Under the pieces are notes generated by a model, which was given only the letters and a program-made list of their open reading frames with translations, searched no databases and was not told where the DNA came from. A stretch of 64,000 bases of DNA from Lautropia sp. SCN 69-89. Lineage in GTDB: Bacteria > Pseudomonadota > Gammaproteobacteria > Burkholderiales > Burkholderiaceae_E. The position numbers and the translations under genes were made by a program. Position 1 is the stretch's first letter; every line of letters starts with the position of its first letter. The stretch lies in NCBI GenBank assembly GCA_001724855.1, contig MEED01000027.1, positions 113,864-177,863 of the forward strand, read 5' to 3'. Shown one piece after another: positions 16,806-24,988 of this stretch.

Positions 16806-19688
16806 ATGAGCAAAGCCCTGATCATTGCCGAGAAACCGTCCGTTGCGGCCGACATCGCGCGCGCGCTGGGCGGCTTCACCCGGCAGGGCGATCATTTCGA
16901 GAGCGACGACTATGTGCTGTCGTCGGCGATCGGCCACCTGGTCGAGATCGCCGCGCCCGAGCAATACGAGGTCAAGCGCGGCAAGTGGTCGTTCGCTCAC
17001 CTGCCGGTGATCCCGCCGCATTTCGACCTGAATCCCATCGAGCGCACCGAAGATCGCCTGAAGCTGCTCACCCGGCTGATCAAGCGCAAGGACGTCACCC
17101 GGCTGATCAACGCCTGCGACGCCGGCCGCGAAGGCGAGCTCATCTTCCGGCTGATCGTCCAGTACGCGAAAGCCCGCCAGCCGGTGCAGAGGCTGTGGCT
17201 GCAGTCGATGACCCCGGCTGCGATCCGCGAGGGATTTGCCAGGCTGCGCGACGACGCGCAGATGCTGCCGCTGGCCGATGCGGCGCGCAGCCGCTCGGAG
17301 GCCGACTGGCTGGTCGGCATCAACGGTACGCGCGCGATGACCGCGTTCAACTCGCGCGACGGAGGCTTCTACAAGACCACCGTCGGCCGCGTACAGACAC
17401 CGACGCTGACGATCGTGGTCGAGCGCGAGGAGCGCATCAAGCGCTTCGTGCCGCGCGAGTACTTCGAAGTCAAGGCGACGTTTTCCGCCGAAGCGGGCAC
17501 TTACGAAGCACGCTGGTTCGACCCGGCCTTCAAGCGCTCCGACGCCGAGCCCGATGGCCGCGCCGAGCGGCTGTGGCAGCGCGAACGAGGCCAGGCGATC
17601 GTCGATCGCTGCCGCGACAAGCCGGGCCAGGTCAGCGAGGAATCGCGGCCCAGCTCCCAGCTCTCGCCGGCGCTGTTCGACCTCACCAGCCTGCAGCGCG
17701 AGGCCAACTCGCGCTTCGGCTTCTCGGCGCGCACCACGCTGTCGATCGCGCAGGCGCTGTACGAACGGCACAAGCTGCTCACCTATCCGCGAACCGACTC
17801 ACGCGCGCTGCCCGAAGACTACCTGCCTACCGTCAGGCAGACGCTGGGCGCGCTGACAGACGCCCGCCCCTACGGCGCCTTCGCGCAGCAGATCCTCGGC
17901 GGCGGCTGGGTGCGGCCGAACAAGCGGGTGTTCGACAACTCCAAGGTGTCGGATCACTTCGCGATCATCCCGACGCAGGAGACGCCGAAGCCGAACGGCC
18001 TGTCGGAAGCCGAGCAGAAGATCTACGACATGGTCGTGCGCCGCTTCCTGTCGGTCTTCTTCCCGGCGGCCGAATACCTCGTCACCACCCGCATCACGAC
18101 GGTCGAGGGCGAGTCGTTCAAGACCGAAGGCAAGGTGCTGGTCAATCCGGGCTGGCTGGCCATCTACGGCCGCGAAGGCGCGGCCGACGCCACGCTGGTG
18201 CCCCTGAAACCCGATGAGCGGGTGCTCACTCGCGAAATCGAGCTGCAGGCGCTGGCCACCAAACCGCCGGCGCGCTACACCGAGGCGACGCTGCTGGCGG
18301 CGATGGAAGGCGCGGGCAAGCTGATCGACGACGACGAGCTGCGCGAGGCGATGGCCGAAAAGGGGCTGGGCACGCCGGCCACGCGCGCCGCGATCATCGA
18401 AGGCCTGATCACCGAGAACTACCTGGTGCGCGAGGGCCGCGAGCTGGCGCCCACCACCAAGGCGTTCCAGCTTCTCACGCTGCTGCGCGGGCTGGGCGTG
18501 GCCGAGCTCACCGCCCCCGAGCTCACCGGCGAATGGGAATACAAGCTGGCGCAGATCGAGCGCGGCCGGCTCGAACGCGACGAGTTCATGCGCGAGATCG
18601 CCGCGATGACCCGGCAGATCGTCGAACGCGCGAAGAACTACCAGCTCGACAGCGTCCCCGGTGACTACGCGACGCTGAGCGCGCCGTGCCCGAAGTGCGG
18701 CGGCGTGGTCCAGGAGAACTACAAGCGCTTCGCCTGCACGAAGTGCGACTTCTCGATCACCAAGATTCCCGGCGCGCGCCAGTTGGAAGTGGCCGAGGCC
18801 GAGCAGCTGCTGCGCGAGGGCACCATCGGGCCGTTGCAGGGCTTTCGCAGCCGGCTCGGGCGGCCGTTCGCGGCCATCCTGAAGCTCACGGCCGAGCACA
18901 AGCTCGAGTTCGATTTCGGCCAGGAGGGCGGCGAAGGCGCCGCCGAGCCAGTCGACTTCGGCGACCAGCCGCCGGTGGGCCGGTGCCCGAAATGCGGCGC
19001 CGGCGTCTACGAGCACGGCATGAGCTACGTCTGCGAGAAGTCGGTCGGGCCGGCGCGCAGTTGCGACTTCCGCAGCGGAAAGATCATCCTGCAGCAGGAA
19101 GTGACGCGCGAGCAGATGGGCAAGCTGCTGGCCGAAGGCCGCACCGACCTGCTGCCGGGATTCGTTTCCTCGCGCACCCGGCGAGGCTTCAAGGCGTTCC
19201 TGGTGCGCGGCGCCGACGGCAAGATCGGCTTCGAGTTCGAGCCGCGCCCGGTGCGGGCGCCCAAGCGCGCAGCGGCCGCAGCGTCGGCAGTGCAGGCCGC
19301 GGCGGACGGTTCGGCGGCGCAGGTGGCCGAGCCGGCACGCGCTCCGGCGAAGAAGGCCGGGGCGGGGAAGGCCCCGGCGACGAAGGCCTCAGCGACGAAG
19401 GCCCCGGCGAGGAAGACCTCAGCGACGAAGGCCCCGGCGACGAAGGCCGCGACGGCGAAAGGTGCCGCACCGACGAAGGCTGCGGCGCCGGCCCCGGCGG
19501 GCGCCCGGGCGGCTGCGGCGCGCACGGCGACGAAGAAGGCCGCCGCGAGGAAGACGGCGGCGGCGAAGAGCACGGTCGCAAAGACCGCTGCGACCAAGGC
19601 CACAGCCCCCGGCAAGCGCACGCCCGGCAAGGCCGCAGCAGCGGCCAAATCCGCGCCGGCGCGCGGGGCCAGGACCTCCAAGAGCTGA
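16806..19688 (+). CDS. topB: DNA topoisomerase III with histone H1-like tail
   Basis: Type IA topoisomerase that cuts and passes single strands, resolving recombination and replication intermediates. 960 residues from the ATG with GGGAG six bases before it. N-terminal Toprim domain (SKALIIAEKPSVAADIA; acidic site CDAGREGELIF), active-site Tyr327 in LTYPRTDSRAL, and C-terminal four-cysteine zinc modules (CPKCGGVVQENYKRFACTKC near 633 and a second CPKCGAGVYEHG near 728). After about residue 815 comes an Ala/Lys/Pro-rich tail of about 145 residues made of repeats such as KAPATKA, resembling histone H1; it should bind DNA nonspecifically. Length without the tail matches the family. Confidence 0.95.
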   Translation: MSKALIIAEKPSVAADIARALGGFTRQGDHFESDDYVLSSAIGHLVEIAAPEQYEVKRGKWSFAHLPVIPPHFDLNPIERTEDRLKLLTRLIKRKDVTRLINACDAGREGELIFRLIVQYAKARQPVQRLWLQSMTPAAIREGFARLRDDAQMLPLADAARSRSEADWLVGINGTRAMTAFNSRDGGFYKTTVGRVQTPTLTIVVEREERIKRFVPREYFEVKATFSAEAGTYEARWFDPAFKRSDAEPDGRAERLWQRERGQAIVDRCRDKPGQVSEESRPSSQLSPALFDLTSLQREANSRFGFSARTTLSIAQALYERHKLLTYPRTDSRALPEDYLPTVRQTLGALTDARPYGAFAQQILGGGWVRPNKRVFDNSKVSDHFAIIPTQETPKPNGLSEAEQKIYDMVVRRFLSVFFPAAEYLVTTRITTVEGESFKTEGKVLVNPGWLAIYGREGAADATLVPLKPDERVLTREIELQALATKPPARYTEATLLAAMEGAGKLIDDDELREAMAEKGLGTPATRAAIIEGLITENYLVREGRELAPTTKAFQLLTLLRGLGVAELTAPELTGEWEYKLAQIERGRLERDEFMREIAAMTRQIVERAKNYQLDSVPGDYATLSAPCPKCGGVVQENYKRFACTKCDFSITKIPGARQLEVAEAEQLLREGTIGPLQGFRSRLGRPFAAILKLTAEHKLEFDFGQEGGEGAAEPVDFGDQPPVGRCPKCGAGVYEHGMSYVCEKSVGPARSCDFRSGKIILQQEVTREQMGKLLAEGRTDLLPGFVSSRTRRGFKAFLVRGADGKIGFEFEPRPVRAPKRAAAAASAVQAAADGSAAQVAEPARAPAKKAGAGKAPATKASATKAPARKTSATKAPATKAATAKGAAPTKAAAPAPAGARAAAARTATKKAAARKTAAAKSTVAKTAATKATAPGKRTPGKAAAAAKSAPARGARTSKS
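19371..19460 (+). repeat. Three 30-bp direct repeats coding the topB basic tail
   Basis: Three adjacent 30-bp units beginning gccccggcga at 19371, 19401 and 19431, differing at a few positions. They encode the repeated Ala-Pro-Ala-x-Lys-x-Ser/Ala pattern of the topoisomerase tail. Confidence 0.85.
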
Positions 19689-19775
19689 GACCCACCGGGG
19701 GCGGACGGCGCGGGCGGAGCTGGCGCGGGTCGGCGGGCAGCCGGCGTGGGCGCCCTGCACAGACCAAGCGCATTG

Positions 19776-19829
19776 AAACCGAGCGTTTTCTCGCGTGGAA
19801 CGCGTTCCGCGACGAAAAGCGCTCGGTTT
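19776..19829. repeat. 54-bp interrupted palindrome between topB and the gentisate cluster
   Basis: Outer arms AAACCGAGCG (19776-19785) and CGCTCGGTTT (19820-19829) pair perfectly. The centre GGAACGCGTTCC (19797-19808) is itself a perfect 12-bp palindrome, and the parts between (TTTTCTCGCGT and GCGACGAAAAG) are largely complementary with small bulges. It lies 88 bp after topB and about 38 bp before the -35 of the marR promoter. It could be a bidirectional terminator, a regulator site or an extragenic palindrome. There is no clear T-run as in a simple terminator. Confidence 0.75.
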
Positions 19830-19866
19830 TGAAGCGGCCGCAACGAGCGGGTTGCAGGGGCTGTCG

Positions 19867-19895
19867 TTTACAGTCGGTAAATTCGACCGTACACT
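19867..19895 (+). promoter_or_regulatory. Sigma70-type promoter of the marR-gentisate operon with candidate operator
   Basis: -35 TTTACA (19867-19872), exactly 17 bp spacer, -10 TACACT (19890-19895). The spacer contains an imperfect inverted repeat CGGT-AAATTCG-ACCG, a plausible site for the MarR regulator encoded just downstream (inference). Confidence 0.65.
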
Positions 19896-19973
19896 GAGCT
19901 TTTCGTCCGCTAGCCGATTGCGGCCGCGCGCGGTGGCGGGCCGGAGCCCGCACCCCTTCTCCCCGTCGACGCC

Positions 19974-20468
19974 GTGCCCCTCGAACAGCTCGAGCAGAAA
20001 CCTGGCCACCTGATTCGCCGCGCGCAGCAGATCGCGGTGGCGGTGTTCATGGAAGAGTGCGCCGAGCTCGACCTCACGCCGGTGCAATACGCGGCGCTCA
20101 CCGCAATCGGCGTGCAGCCCGGCATCGACGCGACGCGGCTCTCGCAGCTCATCGCGCTCGACCGCTCGACCACCGGAAGCGTGCTCGAGCGACTGGAGGC
20201 GAAGGCACTCGTCGTGCGGGAAGAAAGCCGCGAAGACCGGCGCATCAAGCTGCTGCGGCTGAGCGATGCCGGTCGCGCGCTGCTGCGCAAGGCCGAGGCA
20301 CCGGTGCAGCGCGCCCAGCAGCGCATCGTCGCGCCGCTCAGTGCCGGCGATCGCAAGACCTTCATGCGGCTGCTCGCGCAACTGGTCGAATCGAACAACG
20401 CGCTGTCGCGCGCGCCGGCAAGCGGGCATCCCACCGACAACACAACCTGGAGGCGGCGAATCCCATGA
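19974..20468 (+). CDS. MarR family transcriptional regulator
   Basis: Winged-helix regulator, probably the repressor of the gentisate genes behind it, released by an aromatic acid (inference from context). 164 residues from a GTG. The MarR DNA-binding core is clear: LTPVQYAALTAIG, the recognition region SQLIALDRSTTGSVLERLEAKALV and the wing with SREDRRIKLLRLSDAGRALL. The stop overlaps the start of the hydroxylase by four bases (ATGA), so they form one operon. The ribosome binding site is weak. It is preceded by a good promoter with an inverted repeat in its spacer, which suggests autoregulation. Confidence 0.9.
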   Translation: MPLEQLEQKPGHLIRRAQQIAVAVFMEECAELDLTPVQYAALTAIGVQPGIDATRLSQLIALDRSTTGSVLERLEAKALVVREESREDRRIKLLRLSDAGRALLRKAEAPVQRAQQRIVAPLSAGDRKTFMRLLAQLVESNNALSRAPASGHPTDNTTWRRRIP

Positions 20469-21655
20469 AAGAACAAACCGTCCTGATCTGCGGCGGCGGC
20501 ATCGGCGGGCTGGCCGCCGCACTCGTGCTCGCGCGCCAGGGCTACCGCGTCGAGGTGTTCGAGCAATCCGACGTCTTCAGGGAGATCGGCGCCGGGATCC
20601 AGATCGGTCCGAACGCGTTCCGCATGTTCGAGCACCTCGGCCTCACGCGTGCGATCGACCATGTCGCCTACTACCCCGGCAACCTGTGCATGCGCGACGT
20701 GCGCACCGGCGAGGTCGTCACGCGGGTACCGGTTTCGGCCACCGCGCAGGGCACCTACGGCTATCCGTACGGGGTGATCTACCGCGTCGACCTGCACTCG
20801 GTGCTGCTCGAGGCCTGCGCGGCGCAGCCCTCGGTAGGGCTGTACACGCGCGCAAAGCTCGAGCGCTTCGCGCAGGACGCCGACGGCGTCGCCGTCACGC
20901 TGACCGACGGCCGCAAGTTCCAGGGCGCGGCGCTGATCGGCGCCGACGGCCTGTGGAGCGCGGTGCGCCAGGACATCGTCGGCGACGGGGCGCCGCGCGT
21001 CAGCGGCCACGTCGCCTACCGCGCAGTGCTGCCGGCAAGCGAGGTGCCGAAGCACCTGTTCAGTCCCGACGTGGTGCTCTGGGGCGGCGAGAAGACTCAC
21101 CTGGTGCACTACCCGCTGCGCCGCGGCGAACTGTTCAACCTGGTGGCGGTGTTCCACAGCAGCCTCTACGAAGAGGGCTGGAACGTCTTCGGCGACCCGC
21201 ACGAACTGCACGAGCGCTTCGCCGACGCCGTCGGCCCGGTGCGCGAACTGCTCGGCAAGATCGAGACCTGGAAGATGTGGGTGCTGTGCGACCGCGAGCC
21301 GGTGAAGAACTGGTCCCGGGGACGCGTCACGCTGCTGGGCGACGCCGCGCATCCGATGCTGCAGTACCTCGCGCAGGGCGCCTGCATGGCGATCGAGGAC
21401 GCGGTGGTGCTGGGCGCCGCGCTCGAGCGCGCCCACGGCGACTTCGCGAGCGCATTCCTCGAATACCAGCGCGTGCGCTACCTGCGCACGGCGCGCGTGC
21501 AGTTGACCGCGCGCTTCTATGGCGACATCTATCACGCCTCGGGGGTCACGCGCGAGCTGCGCAACCAGTTGTTCCAGTCGGGCACCGAGAGCGCCGGCTT
21601 CGCGGGACTGAAGTGGCTCTACGAAGGGGTCGACCCGAACTCGGTGTTTGCCTGA
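20465..21655 (+). CDS. FAD-dependent 3-hydroxybenzoate 6-monooxygenase
   Basis: Likely converts 3-hydroxybenzoate to gentisate using NADH and oxygen. 396 residues; ADP-binding fold CGGGIGGLAAALVLARQG at the N-terminus, the flavin-binding segment GDAAHPMLQYLAQGACMAIEDA near 285-305, and the family-specific beginning EIGAGIQIGPNAFRMFEHLG. Length matches MhbM/XlnD/NagX-type hydroxylases. The call from 3-hydroxybenzoate rather than salicylate is based on overall similarity and on the gentisate dioxygenase that follows; a salicylate 5-hydroxylase would instead be a multi-component Rieske enzyme. GGAGG lies upstream of the start. Operon: marR, this gene, dioxygenase, hydrolase. Confidence 0.87.
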   Translation: MKEQTVLICGGGIGGLAAALVLARQGYRVEVFEQSDVFREIGAGIQIGPNAFRMFEHLGLTRAIDHVAYYPGNLCMRDVRTGEVVTRVPVSATAQGTYGYPYGVIYRVDLHSVLLEACAAQPSVGLYTRAKLERFAQDADGVAVTLTDGRKFQGAALIGADGLWSAVRQDIVGDGAPRVSGHVAYRAVLPASEVPKHLFSPDVVLWGGEKTHLVHYPLRRGELFNLVAVFHSSLYEEGWNVFGDPHELHERFADAVGPVRELLGKIETWKMWVLCDREPVKNWSRGRVTLLGDAAHPMLQYLAQGACMAIEDAVVLGAALERAHGDFASAFLEYQRVRYLRTARVQLTARFYGDIYHASGVTRELRNQLFQSGTESAGFAGLKWLYEGVDPNSVFA

Positions 21656-21677
21656 GTCTCGACCGGGGAAGACGACC

Positions 21678-22835
21678 GTGACCCGCAACGAGACGATGAC
21701 CCGCGTTGCCGACGAACGCGCGCGCCTGTACGCGGAGATGGATCCGGCGAACCTCGCGCCGCTGTGGGAGTCGCTGCACGCGCTGGTGCCCGCGCGGCCG
21801 CGCTCGCCATGCCGGCCGGCGCTGTGGCGCTACGACGAGGTGCGCCCGTTCCTGATGCGCGCAGGCGAGGTGATCACCGCCGAGGAAGCGGTGCGCCGCG
21901 TGCTGATCCTCGAGAACCCGGGCCTGCGCGGGCAGGCGGCGGTCACGCAATCGCTGTACGCCGGCCTGCAGCTGATCCTGCCCGGCGAGGTCGCGCCGAG
22001 CCATCGCCACGTGCAGACCGCGCTGCGCTTCGTCGTCGAGGGCTCGGGCGCGTTCACCGCGGTGAACGGCGAGCGCACGACGATGCACCCGGGCGACTTC
22101 ATCATCACGCCGAGCTGGACCTGGCACGACCACGGCAACGAGTCCGGCAACGCCGTCATCTGGCTCGACGGACTCGACATTCCCACCGTGCGCATGCTCG
22201 ACACCGGCTTCGCCGAGAACTACCCGGCCGCCCAGCAGCCGGTGCTGCGCAGCGAAGGCAGCAACTTCGCCCGCTTCGGCGCGAACATGGCGCCGATGGC
22301 GCACGACCGCGAAGCCGATCCGCACGGGCCGACGTCGCCGCTGTTCGCCTGGCCGTACGAGCGCTCGCGCGACGCGCTCGCGCGGCTGCGGCGCGACGCA
22401 CCGATCGATCCCTGGGAAGGCGTGAAGCTGCGCTACCTGAACCCGGCCACCGGCGGCTGGCCGATGCCGACGATCGCAGCGTTCCTGCAGATGCTGCCCG
22501 CCGGTTTCGACGGCAAGGCCTGGCGGCAGACCGGCGGCGCGGTGTTCAGCGTGGTCGAGGGCCGGGGCCGCGCGATCATCGAGCGCGAAGTCGACGGAAA
22601 GGGCGACGGAAAGGGCGACGGAAAGGGCGACGGAAAGGGCGACGGAAAGGGCGAAGGCAGGGGCGGCGGCGAAGTCGAGCGCACGGTCTTCGAGTTCGGG
22701 CCGCGCGACCACTTCGTCGTGCCTTCGTGGCACCGCTGCCGACTGTCGGCCAGCGAGGATGCGATACTGTTCAGCTTCTCGGACCGCCCGATCCACGCCG
22801 CGCTCGGCATGCTGCGCGAGGAGCGGCTCGACTGA
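21678..22835 (+). CDS. Gentisate 1,2-dioxygenase
   Basis: Iron(II) cupin enzyme that opens gentisate to maleylpyruvate. 385 residues from a GTG preceded by GGGGAAG; a TTG ten codons earlier is possible but overlaps the previous gene. Bicupin layout: first cupin with GEVAPSHRHVQTALRFVVEG (iron ligands in the His-x-His pair), and second cupin about residues 275-370 (GAVFSVVEGRGRAIIE ... FGPRDHFVVPSWHRCRLSA). The second cupin is interrupted by an in-frame insertion of five Asp-Gly-Lys-Gly repeats (residues about 306-325), coded by a 12-bp tandem repeat. The insertion falls in a loop between strands, so activity is plausible but untested. Confidence 0.92.
   Translation: MTRNETMTRVADERARLYAEMDPANLAPLWESLHALVPARPRSPCRPALWRYDEVRPFLMRAGEVITAEEAVRRVLILENPGLRGQAAVTQSLYAGLQLILPGEVAPSHRHVQTALRFVVEGSGAFTAVNGERTTMHPGDFIITPSWTWHDHGNESGNAVIWLDGLDIPTVRMLDTGFAENYPAAQQPVLRSEGSNFARFGANMAPMAHDREADPHGPTSPLFAWPYERSRDALARLRRDAPIDPWEGVKLRYLNPATGGWPMPTIAAFLQMLPAGFDGKAWRQTGGAVFSVVEGRGRAIIEREVDGKGDGKGDGKGDGKGDGKGEGRGGGEVERTVFEFGPRDHFVVPSWHRCRLSASEDAILFSFSDRPIHAALGMLREERLD
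22593..22652 (+). repeat. Five perfect 12-bp tandem repeats inside the gentisate dioxygenase gene
   Basis: gacggaaagggc is repeated five times without error, followed by a degenerate sixth copy. Each unit codes Asp-Gly-Lys-Gly. Multiples of 12 keep the frame, so copy number can vary without killing the gene. Confidence 0.95.
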
Positions 22836-22884
22836 TCGTCGCCGCCTCGGGCGCGCCTGCCGAACCCCATCCAGGAGAACTTCG

Positions 22885-23580
22885 TTGGCCTACGTCATCG
22901 CCGCCCCCGAAATCGTATCGCTGCCGGTCGCCGGCAGCGCCGACCGCTTCCCGGTGCGCCGCGTGTTCTGCGTCGGCCGCAACTACGAGGCGCACGCGAA
23001 GGAGATGGGCTTCACCGGGCGCGAGCCGCCGTTCTTCTTCCTGAAGCCGGCCGAGTCGGTCGTTCCGGTGCCCGCAGGCACCGTCGGCGAGATGGCGTAT
23101 CCGTCGCTCACGAAAGACCTGCACCACGAGATCGAACTGGTGGTGGCGATCGGCAAGGGCGGGCGCGACATCGCGGCGGCGAATGCGGCGAGTCACATCT
23201 ACGGCTACGCGATCGGCCTCGACATGACGCGGCGCGACCTGCAGGGCGAGATGAAGAAGCAGGGTCGGCCGTGGTGCATCGGCAAGGCCTTCGAGCAGGC
23301 TGCGCCGATCGGCCCGGTGACGCCGATCGCGCAATGCGGCGAAATCACGAAGGGCGCGATCTCGCTCACGGTCAACGGCGCGCCGCGCCAGGCGAGCGAC
23401 GTGTCGATGCTGATCTGGAGCGTCAACGAGGTGATCGCGCACCTGTCGGCGGCCTGGGTGCTCGCGCCCGGCGACCTGATCATGACCGGCACGCCCGAGG
23501 GCGTCGCCGCGGTCGTGCGCGGCGACCGCATGCACGGCGAGATCGCCGGGCTGGGTGCGCTCGACGTGCTGGTGCGCTGA
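22885..23580 (+). CDS. Fumarylacetoacetate hydrolase family protein, probable fumarylpyruvate hydrolase
   Basis: Last step of the gentisate pathway: hydrolysis of fumarylpyruvate to fumarate and pyruvate. 231 residues from a TTG with AGGAGAA eight bases before it. FAH-family metal site and core are visible: VFCVGRNYEAHAKEMG, FFFLKPAESVVP, HHEIELVVAIGKGGRDI and YGYAIGLDMTRRDLQGEMKKQGRPW, matching NagK-type enzymes. It is 49 bp after the dioxygenase. No maleylpyruvate isomerase gene lies in the cluster; the isomerase may be elsewhere, or this enzyme may act directly on maleylpyruvate. The family is certain and the exact substrate is inferred. Confidence 0.9.
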   Translation: MAYVIAAPEIVSLPVAGSADRFPVRRVFCVGRNYEAHAKEMGFTGREPPFFFLKPAESVVPVPAGTVGEMAYPSLTKDLHHEIELVVAIGKGGRDIAAANAASHIYGYAIGLDMTRRDLQGEMKKQGRPWCIGKAFEQAAPIGPVTPIAQCGEITKGAISLTVNGAPRQASDVSMLIWSVNEVIAHLSAAWVLAPGDLIMTGTPEGVAAVVRGDRMHGEIAGLGALDVLVR

Positions 23581-23661
23581 GCGCCCGCCGAATCGCTGCC
23601 GCGCAACGCCGCACGGCGGCGCGGGCCACCCTTTTCGCGCAGCGACGGTATTCTTTCGGCC

Positions 23662-24243
23662 ATGGTGTGCATGCATCCCGCATCCGTGGCGGTCGACTGG
23701 GTGTTCGGCTACGGCTCGCTCATCTGGAATCCCGAGATCGACTACGAGCGCGCCGAAGTCGCGCGCGTACATGGCTATCACCGCGCGTTCTGCATCCGCT
23801 CGACCCGCTACCGGGGCACTCCGGAGCAACCGGGACTGGTGCTCGGGCTCGATCGCGGCGGCAGTTGCGTCGGGGTCGCCTACCGGCTCGACGCGGCCCG
23901 GCGCGCCGATGCAATCCGCCACCTGTACGAGCGCGAGATCCCCGACTGGAACGAGCGGGTCTACCTGCCGATGGTGGTCGAGGCGCGCCTGCCCTGCGGC
24001 ACGCGCGTCGATGCCCTGACCTTCGCCGCCGACCGAGACCGGCCCTCCTACCAGCGGCTCGACGACGACGAGATCCTCGACCGCATCGGATGCTGCGCCG
24101 GCCAGCGCGGCGCCAATCGCGACTACGCGATCAACACCTGGCACGCCCTCGAAGCGTGCGGGGTGCGAGACGCGCGCCTCGAGCGCATCGCCCGGCGACT
24201 GCTGGCCGCCGAGTGCCGCCGGCGCGAGAGCGTGGCCGCCTGA
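23662..24243 (+). CDS. ChaC-like gamma-glutamylcyclotransferase
   Basis: Degrades glutathione to 5-oxoproline and Cys-Gly in characterised ChaC proteins. 193 residues; the family hallmark VFGYGSLIWNP (substrate-binding loop) is at 14-24, and the segments RVHGYHRAFCIRSTRYRGTP and GVAYRLDA follow. The catalytic Glu is expected in a YLPMVVEARL-like region of the beta strand; I did not map it with certainty. Stands alone between the gentisate operon and an HNH nuclease on the opposite strand; no partner is evident. Confidence 0.88.
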   Translation: MVCMHPASVAVDWVFGYGSLIWNPEIDYERAEVARVHGYHRAFCIRSTRYRGTPEQPGLVLGLDRGGSCVGVAYRLDAARRADAIRHLYEREIPDWNERVYLPMVVEARLPCGTRVDALTFAADRDRPSYQRLDDDEILDRIGCCAGQRGANRDYAINTWHALEACGVRDARLERIARRLLAAECRRRESVAA

Positions 24244-24300
24244 GCGCGGCGATGGAGTCGCCGGACCCCGGGCGACTCACGGCGAAACCGGTCAGGCCGA

Positions 24301-24888
24301 TCAGGCAGGCAACGTGCTGTCCGCTGCGTGCAGCCGCGAGTTCGCCGGCACGCCGGCCATCAGGAATTCCATCTGGTCGGCGAGGATGCGCCGATTACGC
24401 AGGATGAAGGCCTCGTGCAGGCTGGGCACGTACGGCACGTAGAGGAGCGGCATGCGCGCCTGCTCGGGCGTGCGATCGCCCTTGCGCAGGTTGCAGGGCT
24501 TGCAGGCACTGACGAGGTTGGTCCAGGTGTCGCGTCCGCCGCGGCTTTGCGGTTGCACGTGCTCGGCAGTGAGTTCCGAGGCGCGATGCCGCGTGCCGCA
24601 ATAGGCGCAGATGAAGCGGTCGCGAGCGAACAGCATCTCGCGGGTGAGCGCCGGCGTGTGCTCGAAACGCGCGCGCCGCGATGAATCGCCGCGCACCGCG
24701 ACGATCGATCGCAGCGTGAGCGACGAGCGCTCGCCCGTGGCGCGGCAGATCCCGCCATGCAACGTGAAGGCATGGTCGCCGAGATCCCAGGCCACCTGCC
24801 GCTTGTAGTAGTAGCCGACGGCCTCCTCGAAGCCGATCCAGCGGCGTGGCGTGCCGCTCGCATCGAGCGCGAGGATGCTCACCGACAT
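24301..24888 (-). CDS. HNH endonuclease
   Basis: Probable DNA nuclease. 195 residues from the ATG giving MSVSILALDASGTPRRWIG; upstream ATG codons would only add a divergent leader. The HNH core lies at about 107-160: two CxxC zinc pairs (CAYC and CKPC), ELTAEHVQPQSRGGRDTWTNLVSAC and NLRKGDRTPEQA. The N-terminal half (FEEAVGYYYKRQVAWDLG) matches a widespread chromosomal family of stand-alone HNH proteins rather than a restriction enzyme. No methylase is nearby, so a classical restriction system is unlikely. It is divergent from a small membrane peptide gene. Confidence 0.87.
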   Translation of the reverse strand: MSVSILALDASGTPRRWIGFEEAVGYYYKRQVAWDLGDHAFTLHGGICRATGERSSLTLRSIVAVRGDSSRRARFEHTPALTREMLFARDRFICAYCGTRHRASELTAEHVQPQSRGGRDTWTNLVSACKPCNLRKGDRTPEQARMPLLYVPYVPSLHEAFILRNRRILADQMEFLMAGVPANSRLHAADSTLPA

Positions 24889-24930
24889 AGGCTCCGACCA
24901 CACACCGGTCTCCTGGAGGCACCTGTCTTG

Positions 24931-24939
24931 TGGTATGAT
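24931..24939 (+). promoter_or_regulatory. Extended -10 promoter before a small ORF
   Basis: TGGTATGAT: an extended TGn plus TATGAT -10 element in a region less GC-rich than its surroundings. It lies about 50 bp before the ATG of the small membrane peptide. No good -35 is visible, as is usual for extended -10 promoters. Confidence 0.5.
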
Positions 24940-24988
24940 TGCAACATCATCGCACAAGCGGTGATACCCACTCAACAAAGGTGTCCCC

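Noticed and set aside
22593..22652. CRISPR-like repeat
   Set aside because: The 12-bp units are directly adjacent without spacers and encode a peptide repeat in frame.
24301..24888. HNH gene as part of a restriction-modification system
   Set aside because: No methyltransferase with DNA specificity or partner nuclease lies nearby; the family is widespread as a lone gene.
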